Of a DNA stretch of 64,000 bases, positions 19,744-33,090 are shown piece by piece (the first letter of the stretch is position 1; every line of letters starts with the position of its first letter). The translations under genes were made by a program, and so were the position numbers. The notes under the pieces are model-generated. The model was not told where the DNA came from. It saw only the letters and a program-made list of their open reading frames with translations, and did not search any database. The stretch spans positions 1,907,414 through 1,971,413 of the forward strand of contig CM055097.1 of NCBI GenBank assembly GCA_029204225.1, written 5' to 3'. This stretch comes from Diphasiastrum complanatum (lineage: Eukaryota > Streptophyta > Lycopodiopsida > Lycopodiales > Lycopodiaceae).

Positions 19744-22480
19744 AACCCCCTTAATCTGGATCCATGAATGCCTTGAACTTCAGACTGAGCAATGCACAAA
19801 ATCTATTGTGTGTATTAACATTGAGTGTTTTCGTGAAGATGTCTTGCAACCATGTCCTGCGTTCTGCAGTACGTTAAGCTTACCTCTCTGTGGAGAATCT
19901 TGCCCCTGATGTAGTGATATCTGATCTCAATGTGCTTACTCCTAGAATGAAATCTAGGGTTGCCGATAAGGCAATAGCACTTTGATTATCACAAAATAAA
20001 ACTGTAGGGCTGTACTGATATAGATTGACATATGACAGCAAATTTCTCAACCAAAACGCTTCCTTAATAGATTGAGAAGCAGTAATATATTCTGCTTCAG
20101 TAGAAGAAAATGCGATGGAGGTTTGCTTACGACTGTTCCATGAAATAGGACCGCCGTTGAAGGAGAATGTAAATCTCGATGTGGACTTACGATTGTCTGC
20201 ATCTCCTCCCCAACTTGCATCAGAATAACCACTGAGCTGATGAAGATTGTCATTGCTGACATTTCCATAGTAGATGCACTGGTCCATGGTAGCTCGAATA
20301 TATCTCATGACTCGAATAAGAGCCTTCCAATGGGTAATGCCTAGATTAGCCATATATTGGCTAAGTGAGCTTACAACAAAAGAGATATATGGTCTTGTAC
20401 AGACCATTGTATACATGAGAGATCCAAGTATCGATCGATACGAATATTCTCTCATTTGCTCCTCTTCCTGTTTGGTCTGAGGACATTGGTCCTTCGACAA
20501 ATGCAGGCCTGGATCCATTGGTGAGTGAGCTAAATTACAATTCATCAAATTGTATATGTTAAGAACATTGTGAAGATACCTTTGTTGAGTGATGTAAATC
20601 AGTCGATTTGTGTCTCTGTGGATTTAGATTCCAAGACAGAAGTGAGCTTCATCATGTCGAATTCTGAGAACAGCATCTGTTTTGCATCCTTGAGCATTTT
20701 GGTATTGTTGTTGAAAAGCAACATATCATCAACGTACAAGGTGATAATAATGAAGAATTACTGCACTGACCTTGAATAAATATTGCAATTAACAGTGCTT
20801 GGTTTGAATCCTTGTTCAATGAAGAATGTGTTGATCCTCTGAAACCAAGCTCTGGCAAACTGTTTCAAGCTGTATAGTGCTTTGTGGAGTTTACAGACAT
20901 GATTCCTCATGTCTTCTAGAGCGTATCCTTCGGGCTAGATCATGTAGATATCTTCTTGTATGACTCTGTTCAGATAGGCTATTTGTACATCAAGTTGATG
21001 TACTTCGAGGTCGACAGCTGCAGCATAAGACAAGAGCATTCGGATCGACGAATGTTTGACGACTGGACTAAAAGTCTCACTGTAGTCGACATTCGGGATC
21101 TGGGTGAATCCTCGTGCTACTAGTCTAGCCTTCCTTCAATCAATTGCCTCGTTGGCATTATATTTGATCTTAAAGATCCATTTGCAATCAATAATATTGC
21201 AACCAATAGGAGCTTCGACTAATGACCATGTCTGATTCTTGATCAGAGATGAATACTCTCTATCCATGGCTTCTCTCTAGAGATTAAAGTCTGGTTGGCT
21301 GAGTGCCTCTTCGACTGTCGTCGGTTCCTACATTAAGAGACAGACAGACTCAAGAGTATACCTTGTGGGCTGTGTGCGCACTTGGCTTGATCTTCTAGGA
21401 CGATTTGATTGATGAACCGCTCCTGGGACTTGTTGCTGGGTAGCAGCAACATCTTCGTCTGATTCGCTGTCTCGAAATGGGTCGACAATAGACACGCCTG
21501 AGCCAGAAGCTCGGACTGTCGTGTCAATGGCAGGAGATGTAGGTTCTTCTTGAGCAATATCCTTGCCTTTGAGGGCGACAAATTGATCCTCGATAAAGAC
21601 TGTATCCCGACTATACAAGATTTGCTAGGTATCAGGATCGTACAGCTTGTAGGTGTTATCAATCGAAGTATATCCGATCAGGATGGTCTTGAAACCTTGG
21701 AAGTCCAATTTCTTCCTTGGGTCTTTTGGGATCTGCGCGTAGACAATGCACCCAAACACTCTGAGGTTCTTCAAAGAAGGCTTAGAGCCTGTCCACACCT
21801 CGTGGGGTGTCTTGTTTGAGAGGGTCTTGGTCGAACATTTGTTCTGGAGGTAAGCTGTAGTGGAGACAACTTCAGCCCAGAATCTATTGGGCAACAATGC
21901 ATGTGATAGCATACACTTAGTAGATTCAACCAGAGTACGGTTCTTTCTCTCAGCTAAGCCATTAGACTGAGCATTGTAAGGAGTGATGAATTGCTGCTCA
22001 ATGACTTGGCTTTGGTGATACTCCTTAAACTCGACAAAGATATATTTTCCACTGTTGTCTGACCTTAGGGCCTTAAATGTCCTTCTAGTCTCCTTTTCTG
22101 CATGCTTCTTGGAGATTCTGATTTCTGATTTCTTCTTTATGAAATACACCATCGTTCTTTTGGAGAATTCGTCAATAAAGGTTATAAAATATTTGGCATC
22201 CTTCAGCGAAGGATTTTTTATCGGGCCACAAATATCTGAATGTACAACACCTAGCAAACATCTAACAACATGTCGATGGCTTGACTTAAATGGTTTCCTA
22301 GTCTGCTTACCAACTAGACAGTCTTGACAGATAGGTAACTCAACTTTTTTGTGAGGATAGTCGAGATCAAGAACAATAGATTGTCTAGACATTCGTTGTA
22401 CAGCAGCATGATTTAAATGCCAAAGTAAACCTTCATTTGAATGAATTGAAGTACTGAGAGCCTGACTAGAGGCAGAAAAA
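19744..22480 (-). pseudogene. Copia pol of family D, 5' truncated and broken
   Basis: From the 5' side on the minus strand: integrase zinc-finger region (GLLWHLNHAAVQRMSR near 22430, CQDCLVGKQTRKPFKSS), integrase core (LRSDNSGKYIFVEFKEY and NGLAERKNRTLVEST) to about 21625, linker to 21340, and RT with stops (KWIFKIKYNANEAID near 21190). RT continues with YVDDMLLFNNN near 20725, then RT end and RNase H open from 20548 to 19880 (SLMYTMVCTRP, DADNRKSTSRF, SSTEAEYITA). Gag, protease and the 5' LTR are missing; at 22481 the sequence changes to family C integrase. The RNase H tail after ALSATL is frameshifted. Confidence 0.85.
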
Positions 22481-25133
22481 CTTCCTCTTGGCCACTCCAT
22501 TTTGTTGTGGTGTCCTTGGACTTGTGTTCTCCCTCTTGATCCCATGCTCATCATAAAAAGCTTTGAACTTGGTAGAAATATACTCACCACCATTGGCACT
22601 CCTCAAGCACTTGATTTTGGTAGATAATTGAACCTCCAAATGTTACATACATCTTCGCACCACTATTGCTAATTGTAGTAACTCCATGAATATGTGAGTG
22701 CACAACTTGAAAAGACATAGTAGATCTAGATGTAGATATCTTATAAGGTAACCTGCATGACTTTGACAAATCACATTCCCTCAAATTCCTTCTTAAGAGC
22801 ACTCTTGATATCCTCCACATCTTGGTTGTCTCCACCACTCAAGATGATATCATCCACATAGATTAGCAAGATGGTAACATCATTTTTAGCAAATCTATAA
22901 TAAAGTGAATGATCATACTAAATCATAACAAAGCCTTGAGAGAATAAAAAAGTGTTAAGCTTAGCATACCAACTCCTTGGTGCTTGCTTAAGGCCATACA
23001 AACTCTTTTGTAGTAAACACACATGCTTTGGCTTTGTAGAAGAAATTTAGCTCTCGAGTTGCTCCATGTACACTTCCTTCTCAAGAACACCATTCAAAAA
23101 TGCATTTGTAATGTCTAATCTCCATAGATCCCATCCATAAAGAGTAGTAAGAGATATGATGACCCAAATACTCACCATCTTTGCCATGGGTGCAAAGGTC
23201 TCATCATAGTCAATACCATGTTCTTGGGCATATCCTTTTACCACCAACCTTGCCTTGTACTTGTTGATAGATCCATCTTGGTTTGTCTTTACCTTGAAGA
23301 TCCATTTGCATCCAATAGCTTTATTGTCCTTAAGTAAATCCACCAATCTCCGTGTTCCATTCTTCATAAGAGCTTGATACTCAAGATCCATTGCTTGGAT
23401 CCACGCTTCATCTACACATGTAGGTTCATAAAAAAAGGTTAGGAAAGCAGCATAATTTCCAGAAACTACTTGCTTATCCCTTTCATCATAAGTGAGCCTT
23501 GAAGGCATTTGTCTTTCCCTTGATGTTCTCCTTGGCTTTTGACTTGATGATGTTCTCTCTTGATATTCTTCCTTTCAGCCACTCCATTTTGTTGCGGGGT
23601 CCTTGGTGTTATATACCCTTTCTTGATCCCAAGATCATCACAAAAGGTCTTGAACTTGGTAGATATGTACTCTCCACCATTGTCACTCCTAAATCACTTG
23701 ATCCTTGTGGAAAATTGGTTCTCCCTTGTATTCCTGAACTTAACAAAGACATCATACACTCATCTTTGCTCTTTAGTATATAGATCCAGCAAAATCTACT
23801 AAAATCATCAATGAAAGTTACATACATCTTAGCTCCACTATTGCTAAGTGTAGTAATTCCATGAATATCCGAATGTACAACTTGAAAAGACTTTGTAGAT
23901 CTAGTATAAGATAGTCTATGTGACTTTGACAAAGCACAAGAATCACAACATGATTGATACTTTTTAAGGAACTTGGAGGACCAATCACAACTTGCTTTCT
24001 AGCCATTACCTCCAATGACTTGAAGTTGAGGTGTCCCATCCTTTTATGCCAAACCTCTTGAATAGGTATTTGCTCTCTTGCAACACATCCAACTTGGTTA
24101 GCAATAACAGAAGCATCTAGTTTGAACAACTTCCCTTGCCTTTTACCTTTTGCAATCAAGATCTCCTTCCTTTTGATCATACAAGCATCTCCATCAAACT
24201 CCACTTTGAGGCCTTTACTTAGCAATTGACTCACACTAAGTAGATTCTTGGTAATAGATGGAATAAAAAAAACATCTTCCAAATGAACATTTCTATTTGT
24301 AGAGAGAGAAATACGAATTGCGCCAATCCTCTTTATTGCACACTCACCATCATTGGCCGTGTAGATCACCCTCTTGTCATCTCCATATGCCAACATCACA
24401 AAAGCATCATCATTTGCATCTTGAACATCCAAACCATCCTCATCAAGAGTAAGATTACCTTGCTTGTCTCCTTGATCTCTCTTCTTCTTGTAGCAATCAC
24501 TTGCAAAGTGTCCTTTGATGCCACAATAGAAGCACTTGAGCGCAATGACTTGATCCTCTCTTTAAACCTATTTCAATGCACAAATCACTCCTTTGAACAA
24601 CAACAAATGTTTTCAAAAGGAAATCACAAAGATATGAAACTTCTCAATTCTCTTCTAGCACTTATACCAAGCAAATCAACACATAGAATAGTGAAATCTT
24701 GATCAATCTATGATCTATCCTCAATATAATGAGACTTGCCACTTCCTAAGATTGAAACACACTCAAATGAAGCTCAATAACCTCACAATCTAGAGATCCA
24801 ATCAAAATTAGGGTTTTGACAAAGTCACAAAAAATTGATTATTTCAAAATCTACATGCAATTGTCAAAAACTTGATATGCGATCTTGAAACCTCCACTTA
24901 GGCTTTTCCAATACTCTAAAAATTGGCCAAATTCAATAAGTATGTTGTCAAATCAGAATTGATCAAGACTATTTAGAGTTTTTATCTACAAAAGATCCAA
25001 TCTACATATGCAAGAAATTTGATTTTGGTGTAAAATTTCAATCTAGCATGCTCTAGCATTGATATCTTCTCCAAATCATTGATAGATGTGAATGCTTCCT
25101 TCATAACCTGAAACACAAGCTCTGATACCATCA
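22481..25133 (-). pseudogene. Copia family C with scrambled pol order
   Basis: From the primer-binding site (25119-25130) the minus strand has an empty gag region, a zinc knuckle (CFYCGIKGHFASDCYKKK near 24520), and a junction that removes the protease active site (FVM joined to LAYGDDKRVI at 24385). The integrase zinc-finger region follows (24300-23960), then integrase core (SFQVVHSDIHGITT near 23890), linker, RT (23508-23047, KWIFKVKTNQDGSINKYK) and YVDDIILSGGDNQDVEDIK near 22830. Just after this the sequence returns to integrase (SFQVVHSHIHGVTT near 22700, then TPRTPQQNGVAKRK to 22490). A second, internally deleted integrase thus sits 3' of RT, implying recombination between two copies. 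Confidence 0.75.
25119..25130 (-). other. Primer-binding site, family C Copia
   Basis: TGGTATCAGAGC on the minus strand, three bases from the LTR end at 25134. Confidence 0.85.
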
Positions 25134-26135
<1,002 letters not shown>

Positions 26136-26639
26136 GTGTTTACTCAAATGCTTTTAGACTAATATAACTTTGAAAAGTCAAACTCTAAGTCTCATATGAA
26201 ATTGGCCTCAAATGCCATATAAACAAATGTAGAAATCTCTCACAAAATCCATGAGGTTAGGAGCTAATCTTCCAAAACCATTTTGGGATCAAGCCTTATT
26301 GTGTGCTAATTTTCTATGCAATAGGTGGCCTTGTTTACAAAGTATAGAACATCACTTGGTGTATTTTCAAATTCTATGCTAAAACTAATTGAAGAGAGAG
26401 TGTAAAAAATTGTCAGCTAGTTTGATCTAGTTTGATTTTGGTTAATTGGAAATTTAGGCCAATATGCATTTTATAGCTTAGAAATAAACTAAAGGTATCT
26501 TTAGTCTGAGTTCATTTGAATTACCACTTTTAAAAAGTCTGGGAAATGTAGAAGGTCAAGTTTGGAGAATTCAAATTTGAATATTTTGTTCATTAAATCT
26601 AGTCTACATTTTGATTAGGGTTTGAGGTCTAGAAGTTTT
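26136..26639. other. AT-rich stretch without gene
   Basis: Between two oppositely oriented LTR copies; nothing I can assign. Possibly decayed LTR flank. Confidence 0.5.
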
Positions 26640-26718
26640 CTATTTTCATAAGATTGGAGAACCACATCCAAATTGGGTATAGGACTGTTATAAATAACCT
26701 ACAAGCATGTAAGGAGAT

Positions 26719-26804
<86 letters not shown>

Positions 26805-27130
26805 CTCATTCATGCTTATACATGAGATTTCTTTGAGGATCTATACACATTGGTGCACTCTAATGTTGACATCTCTTTGAGGTTCTATACTCATTGGAGC
26901 ACTCTAGTGTTGATATCTTGAATTTTTGTGTGTAGAATGCAATTGTTTGATGTTTGTTGGATTCACACGTGTGAAATATAGTAGCTTACTGGTTTTGTAG
27001 GACAACAACAATACTTTATCATTCACATCTGATTTTCTCAAGATCTATTAGAGTTTATGGCTTCTATGCATTGTTAGAGCTAGATTTGTACATTGTCAAT
27101 GGTGCTAGATGTGCTATCTAAAGTAATCAA
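26640..27130 (+). repeat. Family C-related LTR copy, opposite orientation, with TC tract
   Basis: TCATTCATGCTTATACATG and TGTGTGTAGAATG are the reverse complements of landmark phrases of the LTR at 25134-26135. TTCACACGTGTGAA lies at 26962-26975. A 45-bp unit (TCTTTGAGG.TCTATAC.CATTGG.GCACTCTA.TGTTGA) is repeated in tandem at about 26828-26917. The left limit is uncertain. Confidence 0.6.
26723..26801. repeat. Microsatellite (TC) about 39 units
   Basis: Sits at the same place in the LTR as the GA tract at 25790, on the opposite strand. Confidence 0.95.
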
Positions 27131-27179
27131 AGATCTTAGAGTTTGATTGGATTTTAATGATCTGATTGTTTTTCACATA

Positions 27180-28518
27180 AATTTCCTTCTCTGATAATTG
27201 ATTTTGAGAAGCATGTTCTCACTTTTAAAGAGGGTGATAAGGTAGTTACTTCATTTGGCAGTAATTTTGTACATCCATCAGATAAGATTTCTAGAGTTAA
27301 TGAAATGGAAGCATTGGACTATTCACAATATGAAGTTTTTTCAATATTTGCTATTCCAGTTGTGGATGTTCCTGATATATATCTAAATGGTTGTGAATTC
27401 TCAACAATTATCTCACTGTTTACCACCATCTAGGTCAGTAGACCACATGATAGAGTTAATTCCAAGAAGTCAACCTATTTCTAGACAACCTTACAAGTTT
27501 TCTCAGAAAGAGGAGATAGAGATTTCAAATTAAATACAAAATTATTTGAGGATGGGACATATACAATCTAGTAAATCACCATGTGGCGCTCCTATTCTTT
27601 TGAAAGCCAAGAAAGATGGAGGTTTCCGTATGTGTGTGGATTACAAGGGGTTAAATAAAGTGACTATCAAAAATAAATATCCGTTACCCAAGATGGATGA
27701 ACTTGTAGCTTGGGTGGTGCTCAGTATTTCACCAAGATAGATCTTAGGACAAGGTACCATCAAATAAGAATTAAATCGAAAGATGTCCAAAAGACAAGAT
27801 TTTTCTCTAGATCTGATCATTATGAGTTCTTAGTGTTGCCAACAACGTTTCAACAAATGATGGAACGATTTGTTTTGTTCATATTTGGGGAAGTTGATTG
27901 CAAATGGGATCAAGATTGACACAGATAAAATCAAGATAGTGATTGAATGGCGAATTTTGCAAACTGTGAGACAAGTTAAATCATTTTTGGGATTTACAGT
28001 TTTCTTCACAAGATTTATTGAGGATTCTACTAGGGTAGCAGTTCTGCTCAATAATCTGACAAAAGGGATTGTTAATAAAAAGAAAATAAGAAATCAACCT
28101 AGTTCGCCTATTGTTTGGAATGAGGAATTGAATTGGTGTTTTGAGGAACTTAAAACCTTGGTTGTTTCAGCTCTCGTGTTACAAATTGCAAATCCAGACT
28201 TACATTATGTTGTGAGAACTGACGCAAGTGATATTGCAATTGGAGCGGTTCTATTACAAATGGATAGGCCACTAGCGTTTGAAAGCAAAAAATTTATTGG
28301 TCTTCAGCTGCATTATACTATGTAGGAAAATGAATTGTTTGTAGTAATTCATGCACTTAAAACTTAGAGACACTACTTGTATGGTAGTAAGTTTATAGTG
28401 TATACGGATACCAATCTCTTAAGTATTTTTGCAATCAACATGATCTTCGTGGGAGCAAAGCCCGATGGGGAGAATTGATGCAAGAATTTAATCATACTAT
28501 GGAGTTCCATGCAAACCA
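27180..28518 (+). pseudogene. Ty3-type pol fragment (RT-RNase H)
   Basis: Reads FEKHVLTFKEGDKVV near 27210, then a shifted RT start (ELIPRSQPISRQPYKFSQKE near 27455). RT follows with [18 protein letters not shown] and [20 protein letters not shown] (27640-27700), shifts, then [20 protein letters not shown] and [13 protein letters not shown]. The sequence then jumps past the catalytic region to FLGFTVFFTRFIED near 27990, and ends in the RT connection/RNase H region (VVRTDASDIAIGAVLLQMDR near 28215, with TAG at 28322). The catalytic YLDD/FVDD segment is deleted. At 28519 it is cut by the LTR of the next element. Confidence 0.85.
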
Positions 28519-29086
28519 ATGAGAAAGAGAGAGGCCTAGGGGAGTTAAAGAACCTTCATAGGCTTATGGAAGGTCGAGAGACTTCTTCCATAACCTATGA
28601 CTCTTTGAATGCTTTTCTTGTGAGAGTTGGGAATCAATGGACCCTTTAGAAGGGCGCCCTCCTACTAGGTCCCATTGCCCAAGTTGTGCTTGTATACTTT
28701 GGTCCAAGACCAATAAAGAAAAATGGTTCAAGGTTGAGGCCCAAGGCTTAGAAAAATAACCAATACACCCTTGGTAATGACTTGCAAACACCTCACTAGG
28801 TTCTATACCTCCAACCAAGGCATAGACACCTAGCTGGCCTTATCCAATGACACTAGTACCTTAATCTAAAGACACATACCCTTAGTCCTAAGGGTATCCC
28901 TTATCCAAGGGTAACTTGATCCATACCTCCGACCAAGGTATAGTCACTTGTTTGCCCTTATCCAAAGGCACCTACCCTTAATCCTAAGGGTATCCCTTAT
29001 CCAAGAGTATCTTGCCATTTAGCCCCCAACACTAAATGGACTTATAGGGGTCACCGAAGTACTGCTAGTTACATAGGTATGTAACA
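28519..29086 (-). repeat. LTR of the minus-strand Ty3 element, 568 bp
   Basis: On the minus strand it begins TGTTACATACCTATGTAAC, itself a near-perfect palindrome at the LTR tip. It ends CTCTTTCTCA and follows a purine-rich GGGAGAAGGAA. Internal repeats of TATCCAAGGGTA/CCTTAATCCTAAGGGTATCCC recur near 28830-29010. No second copy is present in the window; boundaries rest on TG/CA and the polypurine tract. Confidence 0.6.
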
Positions 29087-29129
29087 TTCCTTCTCCCTAA
29101 ACTTAAATTTTTCCTCGTAAGGAAAAATT

Positions 29130-31625
29130 TGAAAAACTCTTCTGGAGATCAACCGTCTTTTCCCAAGTATCTTCTTCCGGAGATTGCCTCGGGTTCAGGT
29201 AGTCCACTTGTAGACTCATCACAAAGAAGCTCCACTAGATCTTCCACAGGGACCAGGGTTTTCTCACCAACCCCCAACGAGGGTTTCAACTTACTAACGT
29301 GGAAAACATGATGATTTCCAATGTTAGTTGGAAGGTCTACTTTGTATGCGACCTTGTTTATCATTTGGATAACCTTAAAAGGATTGCAATACCTAGCGCC
29401 AACTTTGCACACTTACCAGTTTTCAAGCCCCTAGAGTGACTAGGGACCCTCAAAAACACCCAGTCATTGACCATGAATATCTTGTGCTTCCGAGATAGAT
29501 CAGCATAGTGCCTTGCCCTGTCTTAGGCACTTCTTATGCTATCTTTAACCAGCTATAATATTTTTTGCATATCCGCAAGGAAATCAGCTGCGGCTTGCAC
29601 CCTAAGGTTCTTCATGCCAACACTATTCGGTGATTGAGGTTGATAACCATACATAAGTATGAAAGGGCTGAATCCGGTCGTTGAATGTTTTGCACTATTA
29701 TATGCAAATTCCACCAGTAGAAGGTAATTTTCCAATCATACTACCGATGGCCCATATATGTTCATAGCATATCCTCCATCGTTTGACTAATCCTTTCCAG
29801 ATGACCATCTGATTCCGGATGATTTGTAGAACTCAAACTTAAAGTTGTTTCCAACTTTTCAAACACTGCTTGCCTAAAATTCCCAGTGAATTTTGGGTCA
29901 CGGTCACTGACAATATCGCAAGCCACCCTGTACAGTCGAAAAAGCTTCTCAACAAAAATTGAGCTAGTTCTGAAGCTTTAACGGAATCATGGCCCTTCCT
30001 TGTACGTGGAAGTCCGACCACAAAATCCATAGATATATTTTCCACTTTCTGGTAGAAATATCTAAAAGATGTAAAAGGCCACTAGTTTTTAGCCTCTCTG
30101 CTTTATTTAACTGGCATTTAGCACATTTAAGTACATAGGCCTCTACTTGACTTTTCATTTTAGGCCACCAAAATTGTCGTCGAACTAAGTCAAGTGTTCT
30201 TTGTATACCCGGATGTCCTGCGCATGGACTATCATGACACTCATGTAAGATTTGGGCCTTTATTGTGTCATTATTCGGTACACACACCTTGCCTTTATGA
30301 AACAAAATCCTGTTTCAAATAGCAAAATCCATTTCAGTCTTTCCCTGATTCGAGGAATGTTGCATACCTAAATTGACCCCGAAAAGTACTTGTTGCCAAT
30401 ACTTTTCAAAAAAAGGATCGGACTCATAAAATCCTTGGAGAGACTAAAACAACCTCGGTTTATAACAATAAAGCATAACTGATTAATAACCGATAAACGA
30501 CTAAAAGCATCCGCTAGAGTATTTTGACTTGTTTTACAATAACATATAGAAAAGTCAAAGATTTGCATCAGCTCAGCCCATCTAGCTTGCCTCCCCTCTA
30601 AATTTGTAACATCATAGAAATATCGAAGAGTCTGATGATCCAACAAAACTTCAAATCTGGCTCCATACAAATAATGTCGCCAAATTTTTAAGGCATGAAC
30701 AATTGCAAACAATACCTTCTCAGAGGTACAATACCTAGATTGAACATGATTGAGTTTTTTGCTTTCATAAGCAACATGATGTCCATCCTGCATCAGAACA
30801 GCTCCAATAGCATAATCACTAGCATTGGTCCTAACCACAAAAGCCTTATTAGAATCGCCAATGATTAGTATTGGTGCCGAAGTAATACTTTTCTTAAGCA
30901 ACTCAAAACAATTATTCATATCCTCCATCCACTACACTAGTGGACTCTTAGCCCTCCGACTTAGCTTCTTATAGCCTTTCAAGGCTTGGGTAAGAGTAAA
31001 TGCCAATCAAGCAAATTGGGGAATATGCCGATGGAAAAATCCTACAAACTCCAAGAAAGAATTGATTTCCCGAACTGTGGTAAGAATAGGCCATTCAATA
31101 ACCCTCTGGATACGATTGGCCTCGATCTCCACTCCTTGTTCGGAAATCTCATGCCCCAAGTAGGACAATTCCATAGCAAAAAATGTCACACTAAGACTCT
31201 TTGGCAAAGAGCTTTTCCCTTCTTAGGATGTCCAGAAAAATTCTAAGATGCTCTTTATGTTCCACCAAAGTCTTATTGAACACTAGGATATCATCTAAGA
31301 ATACCACTACAAATCTTCCCAAATATGGCATGAACAAATTATTCATCATCATCTGTTGGAAAGTTGTCGGTGCATTGGTTAGACCAAAAGGCAAGACCAA
31401 AAATTCGTAGTGTGCAAAGCGAGTTCAAAAATCCGTTTTTGGTATATCTTCTACCCTAATGCATATCTGATGGTATCCCAACCTTAGATCTATCTTGATA
31501 AAGTACTCAGCACCACCAAGATAATATATTAGGCCATCCATCTGCTGCAGTTGATATCTATTCATAACAGTTACCTTGTTCAATTTTTTTACTTTTAATA
31601 CAATTAAGGTCTTTAGGTCCAAAGA
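29130..31625 (-). pseudogene. Ty3-type pol (RT-RNase H-integrase), broken
   Basis: Minus strand, 5' to 3': RT start KLNKVTVMNRYQLQQMD (31600), IDLRLGYHQICIRVEDIP, then [18 protein letters not shown] and [10 protein letters not shown] (31400-31190, the FLDD catalytic motif present). The thumb/connection follows (31207-31007), then RNase H (TNASDYAIGAVLMQDGHHV, 30928-30368). Integrase has the zinc finger HECHDSPCAGHPG and CAKCQLNK (30260-30110), a core (ISMDFVVGLPRTRKGHDS, 30045-29985) with a gap and frameshift, WFAYNSAKHSTT-like region near 29700, and the C-terminal PFKVIQMINKVAYKVDLP domain (29412-29149). RT preceding integrase is the Ty3 order. At least five frame changes or stops. Confidence 0.88.
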
Positions 31626-31689
31626 CTAAAGAACTAAGAAAAAAATACATCCATCTCATTACTTCGAGATAGATTACCTAAGGTAGAAG

Positions 31690-32400
31690 CTGGTCTTTTG
31701 ATGCAATCTCATGCAAGGTGACCCTCGCCATTGCACTTGAAGCACATGTTCTTCTTACTAGCTTCAGCTATATCTTTGCCACCCTGATGGTTTTTAAAGT
31801 TTTTCTTGATTTTTTTAGGATTGTTGAGATTGGAATGTGTTTCATTAACAACTTCCATATCATTCCTCTTGAATCAAAAACCTTTCTTTGGATCATTAGG
31901 CTAACAACCCCTAGATGGCTTAGGCGTGTCATCAAAATATTTTGCAGCCCTAATAGCATCCTCTAGGGTTTTTGGATGGTTCCTAAAAACATCCACTTGG
32001 TAATCTTTTGGTAACCCATCAATAAATATTAACATTTGTACCTTTGGTGGAATGTCACTATAAAGTGGATTCAGGTACTCATGAAAATCTTAAATTGTTC
32101 CAAACCTATATTCATTGTTAAATGACTCAACTTTTGAAAGCGTTCATAGTCATCTAATAGTGGTAGGAAGTATTCCCTAAAAACTATGCAAAAATCATCC
32201 CATGTACAAGGTGATTGCCTTTTGCAACTAGGTCAACCCACCATACTAAGGCTCTTCCTTCAAAGAGCCTAGTAACAGTGAACAACTTTTCACATTCATG
32301 GAATTGGTTCATGCCAAGTATTTGTTCCATACATTAAGCCATGAACTTACCACTTGCAAGTTCCTATCTTTCTTCTCCCCCTTAAACGATTTTATGGGAG
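31690..32400 (-). pseudogene. Ty3-type gag, decayed
   Basis: A CCHC knuckle CFKCNGEGHLA.DC with a stop at 31710 lies near 31740-31700. Upstream are gag-like phrases on the minus strand (KILMTRLSHLG frame shadow excluded): FIDGLPKDYQVDVFRNHPK near 32010-31965 and VSSWLNVWNKYLA near 32330, with numerous stops. It is truncated at 32409 by a Copia LTR. Confidence 0.6.
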
Positions 32401-32408
32401 GTGGAACT

Positions 32409-32740
32409 GTGAAAGTTTCAGATCCTTAATATCCAATCAACTTGAAAGATACTTGGTTAAAAAGAGAAATACACTACCAATCTCACCAATGTAGAAAAAA
32501 TTAGCATCTACACACAAAATGAGATGCAAATACTAATAGAACTTGATCAAAATTGAATGAAATGATAAAGTACTGTTGTTGTCCGTAAAAAACTAGCAAG
32601 CTATTGTCATTCACACGTGTGAAACCGAAAATAGCAATTATGGATCATTCTACACATAAAATTGCATGCAATCACCAATATAGTAGATAGTAGAACCCAA
32701 GAGAACCATGTATAAGCATGAAATGAGATAGAGAAGAGAG
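32409..32740 (-). repeat. Family C LTR, truncated
   Basis: Shares with 25134 and 25620 the phrases CACCAATCT.ACCAATGTAG, ATTCTACACATA.AATTGCATGCAATCAC and CCAAGAGAACC.TGTATAAGCATGAA. Contains TTCACACGTGTGAA at 32610-32623. The position of the microsatellites in its sisters holds only AGATAGAGAAGAGAGAAG here. Confidence 0.7.
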
Positions 32741-33090
32741 AAGATCACTATATGAAATCTTTCTAGAATAGAATTAGCATACTTCTCTTGACAAATGAAA
32801 GTAGATTGAGAAGATCTAATGTCTTCTATTCCCAAATGTAATGCAAATTACCAAGATCATGCACCTCAAACTCCTTCTTAAGAGCATTCTTGATATCCTC
32901 CACATCTTGATTGTCTCCACCACTCAAGATGATATCATCCACATAGATTAGCAAGATGGTAAATATCATTTTCAGCAAACCTATAATAAAGTGAGTGGTC
33001 ATACTCACTCATGACAAAGCCTTGAGAGAGTAAAAAAGTGTTAAGCTTAGCATACCAACTCCTTGGTGCTTGCTTAAGGCCATACAATTA
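32741..33090 (-). pseudogene. Copia family C RT fragment
   Basis: Minus strand: [19 protein letters not shown] from 33080, SEYDHSLYYRFA, a one-base shift, then LLIYVDDIILSGGDNQDVED (33000-32930) and HDLGNLHYI (32845). It continues in another frame as RSSQSTFICQEKYANSILER to 32745, where it joins the LTR. RNase H is deleted. Nearly the same as the copy at 22830-23040. Confidence 0.8.
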
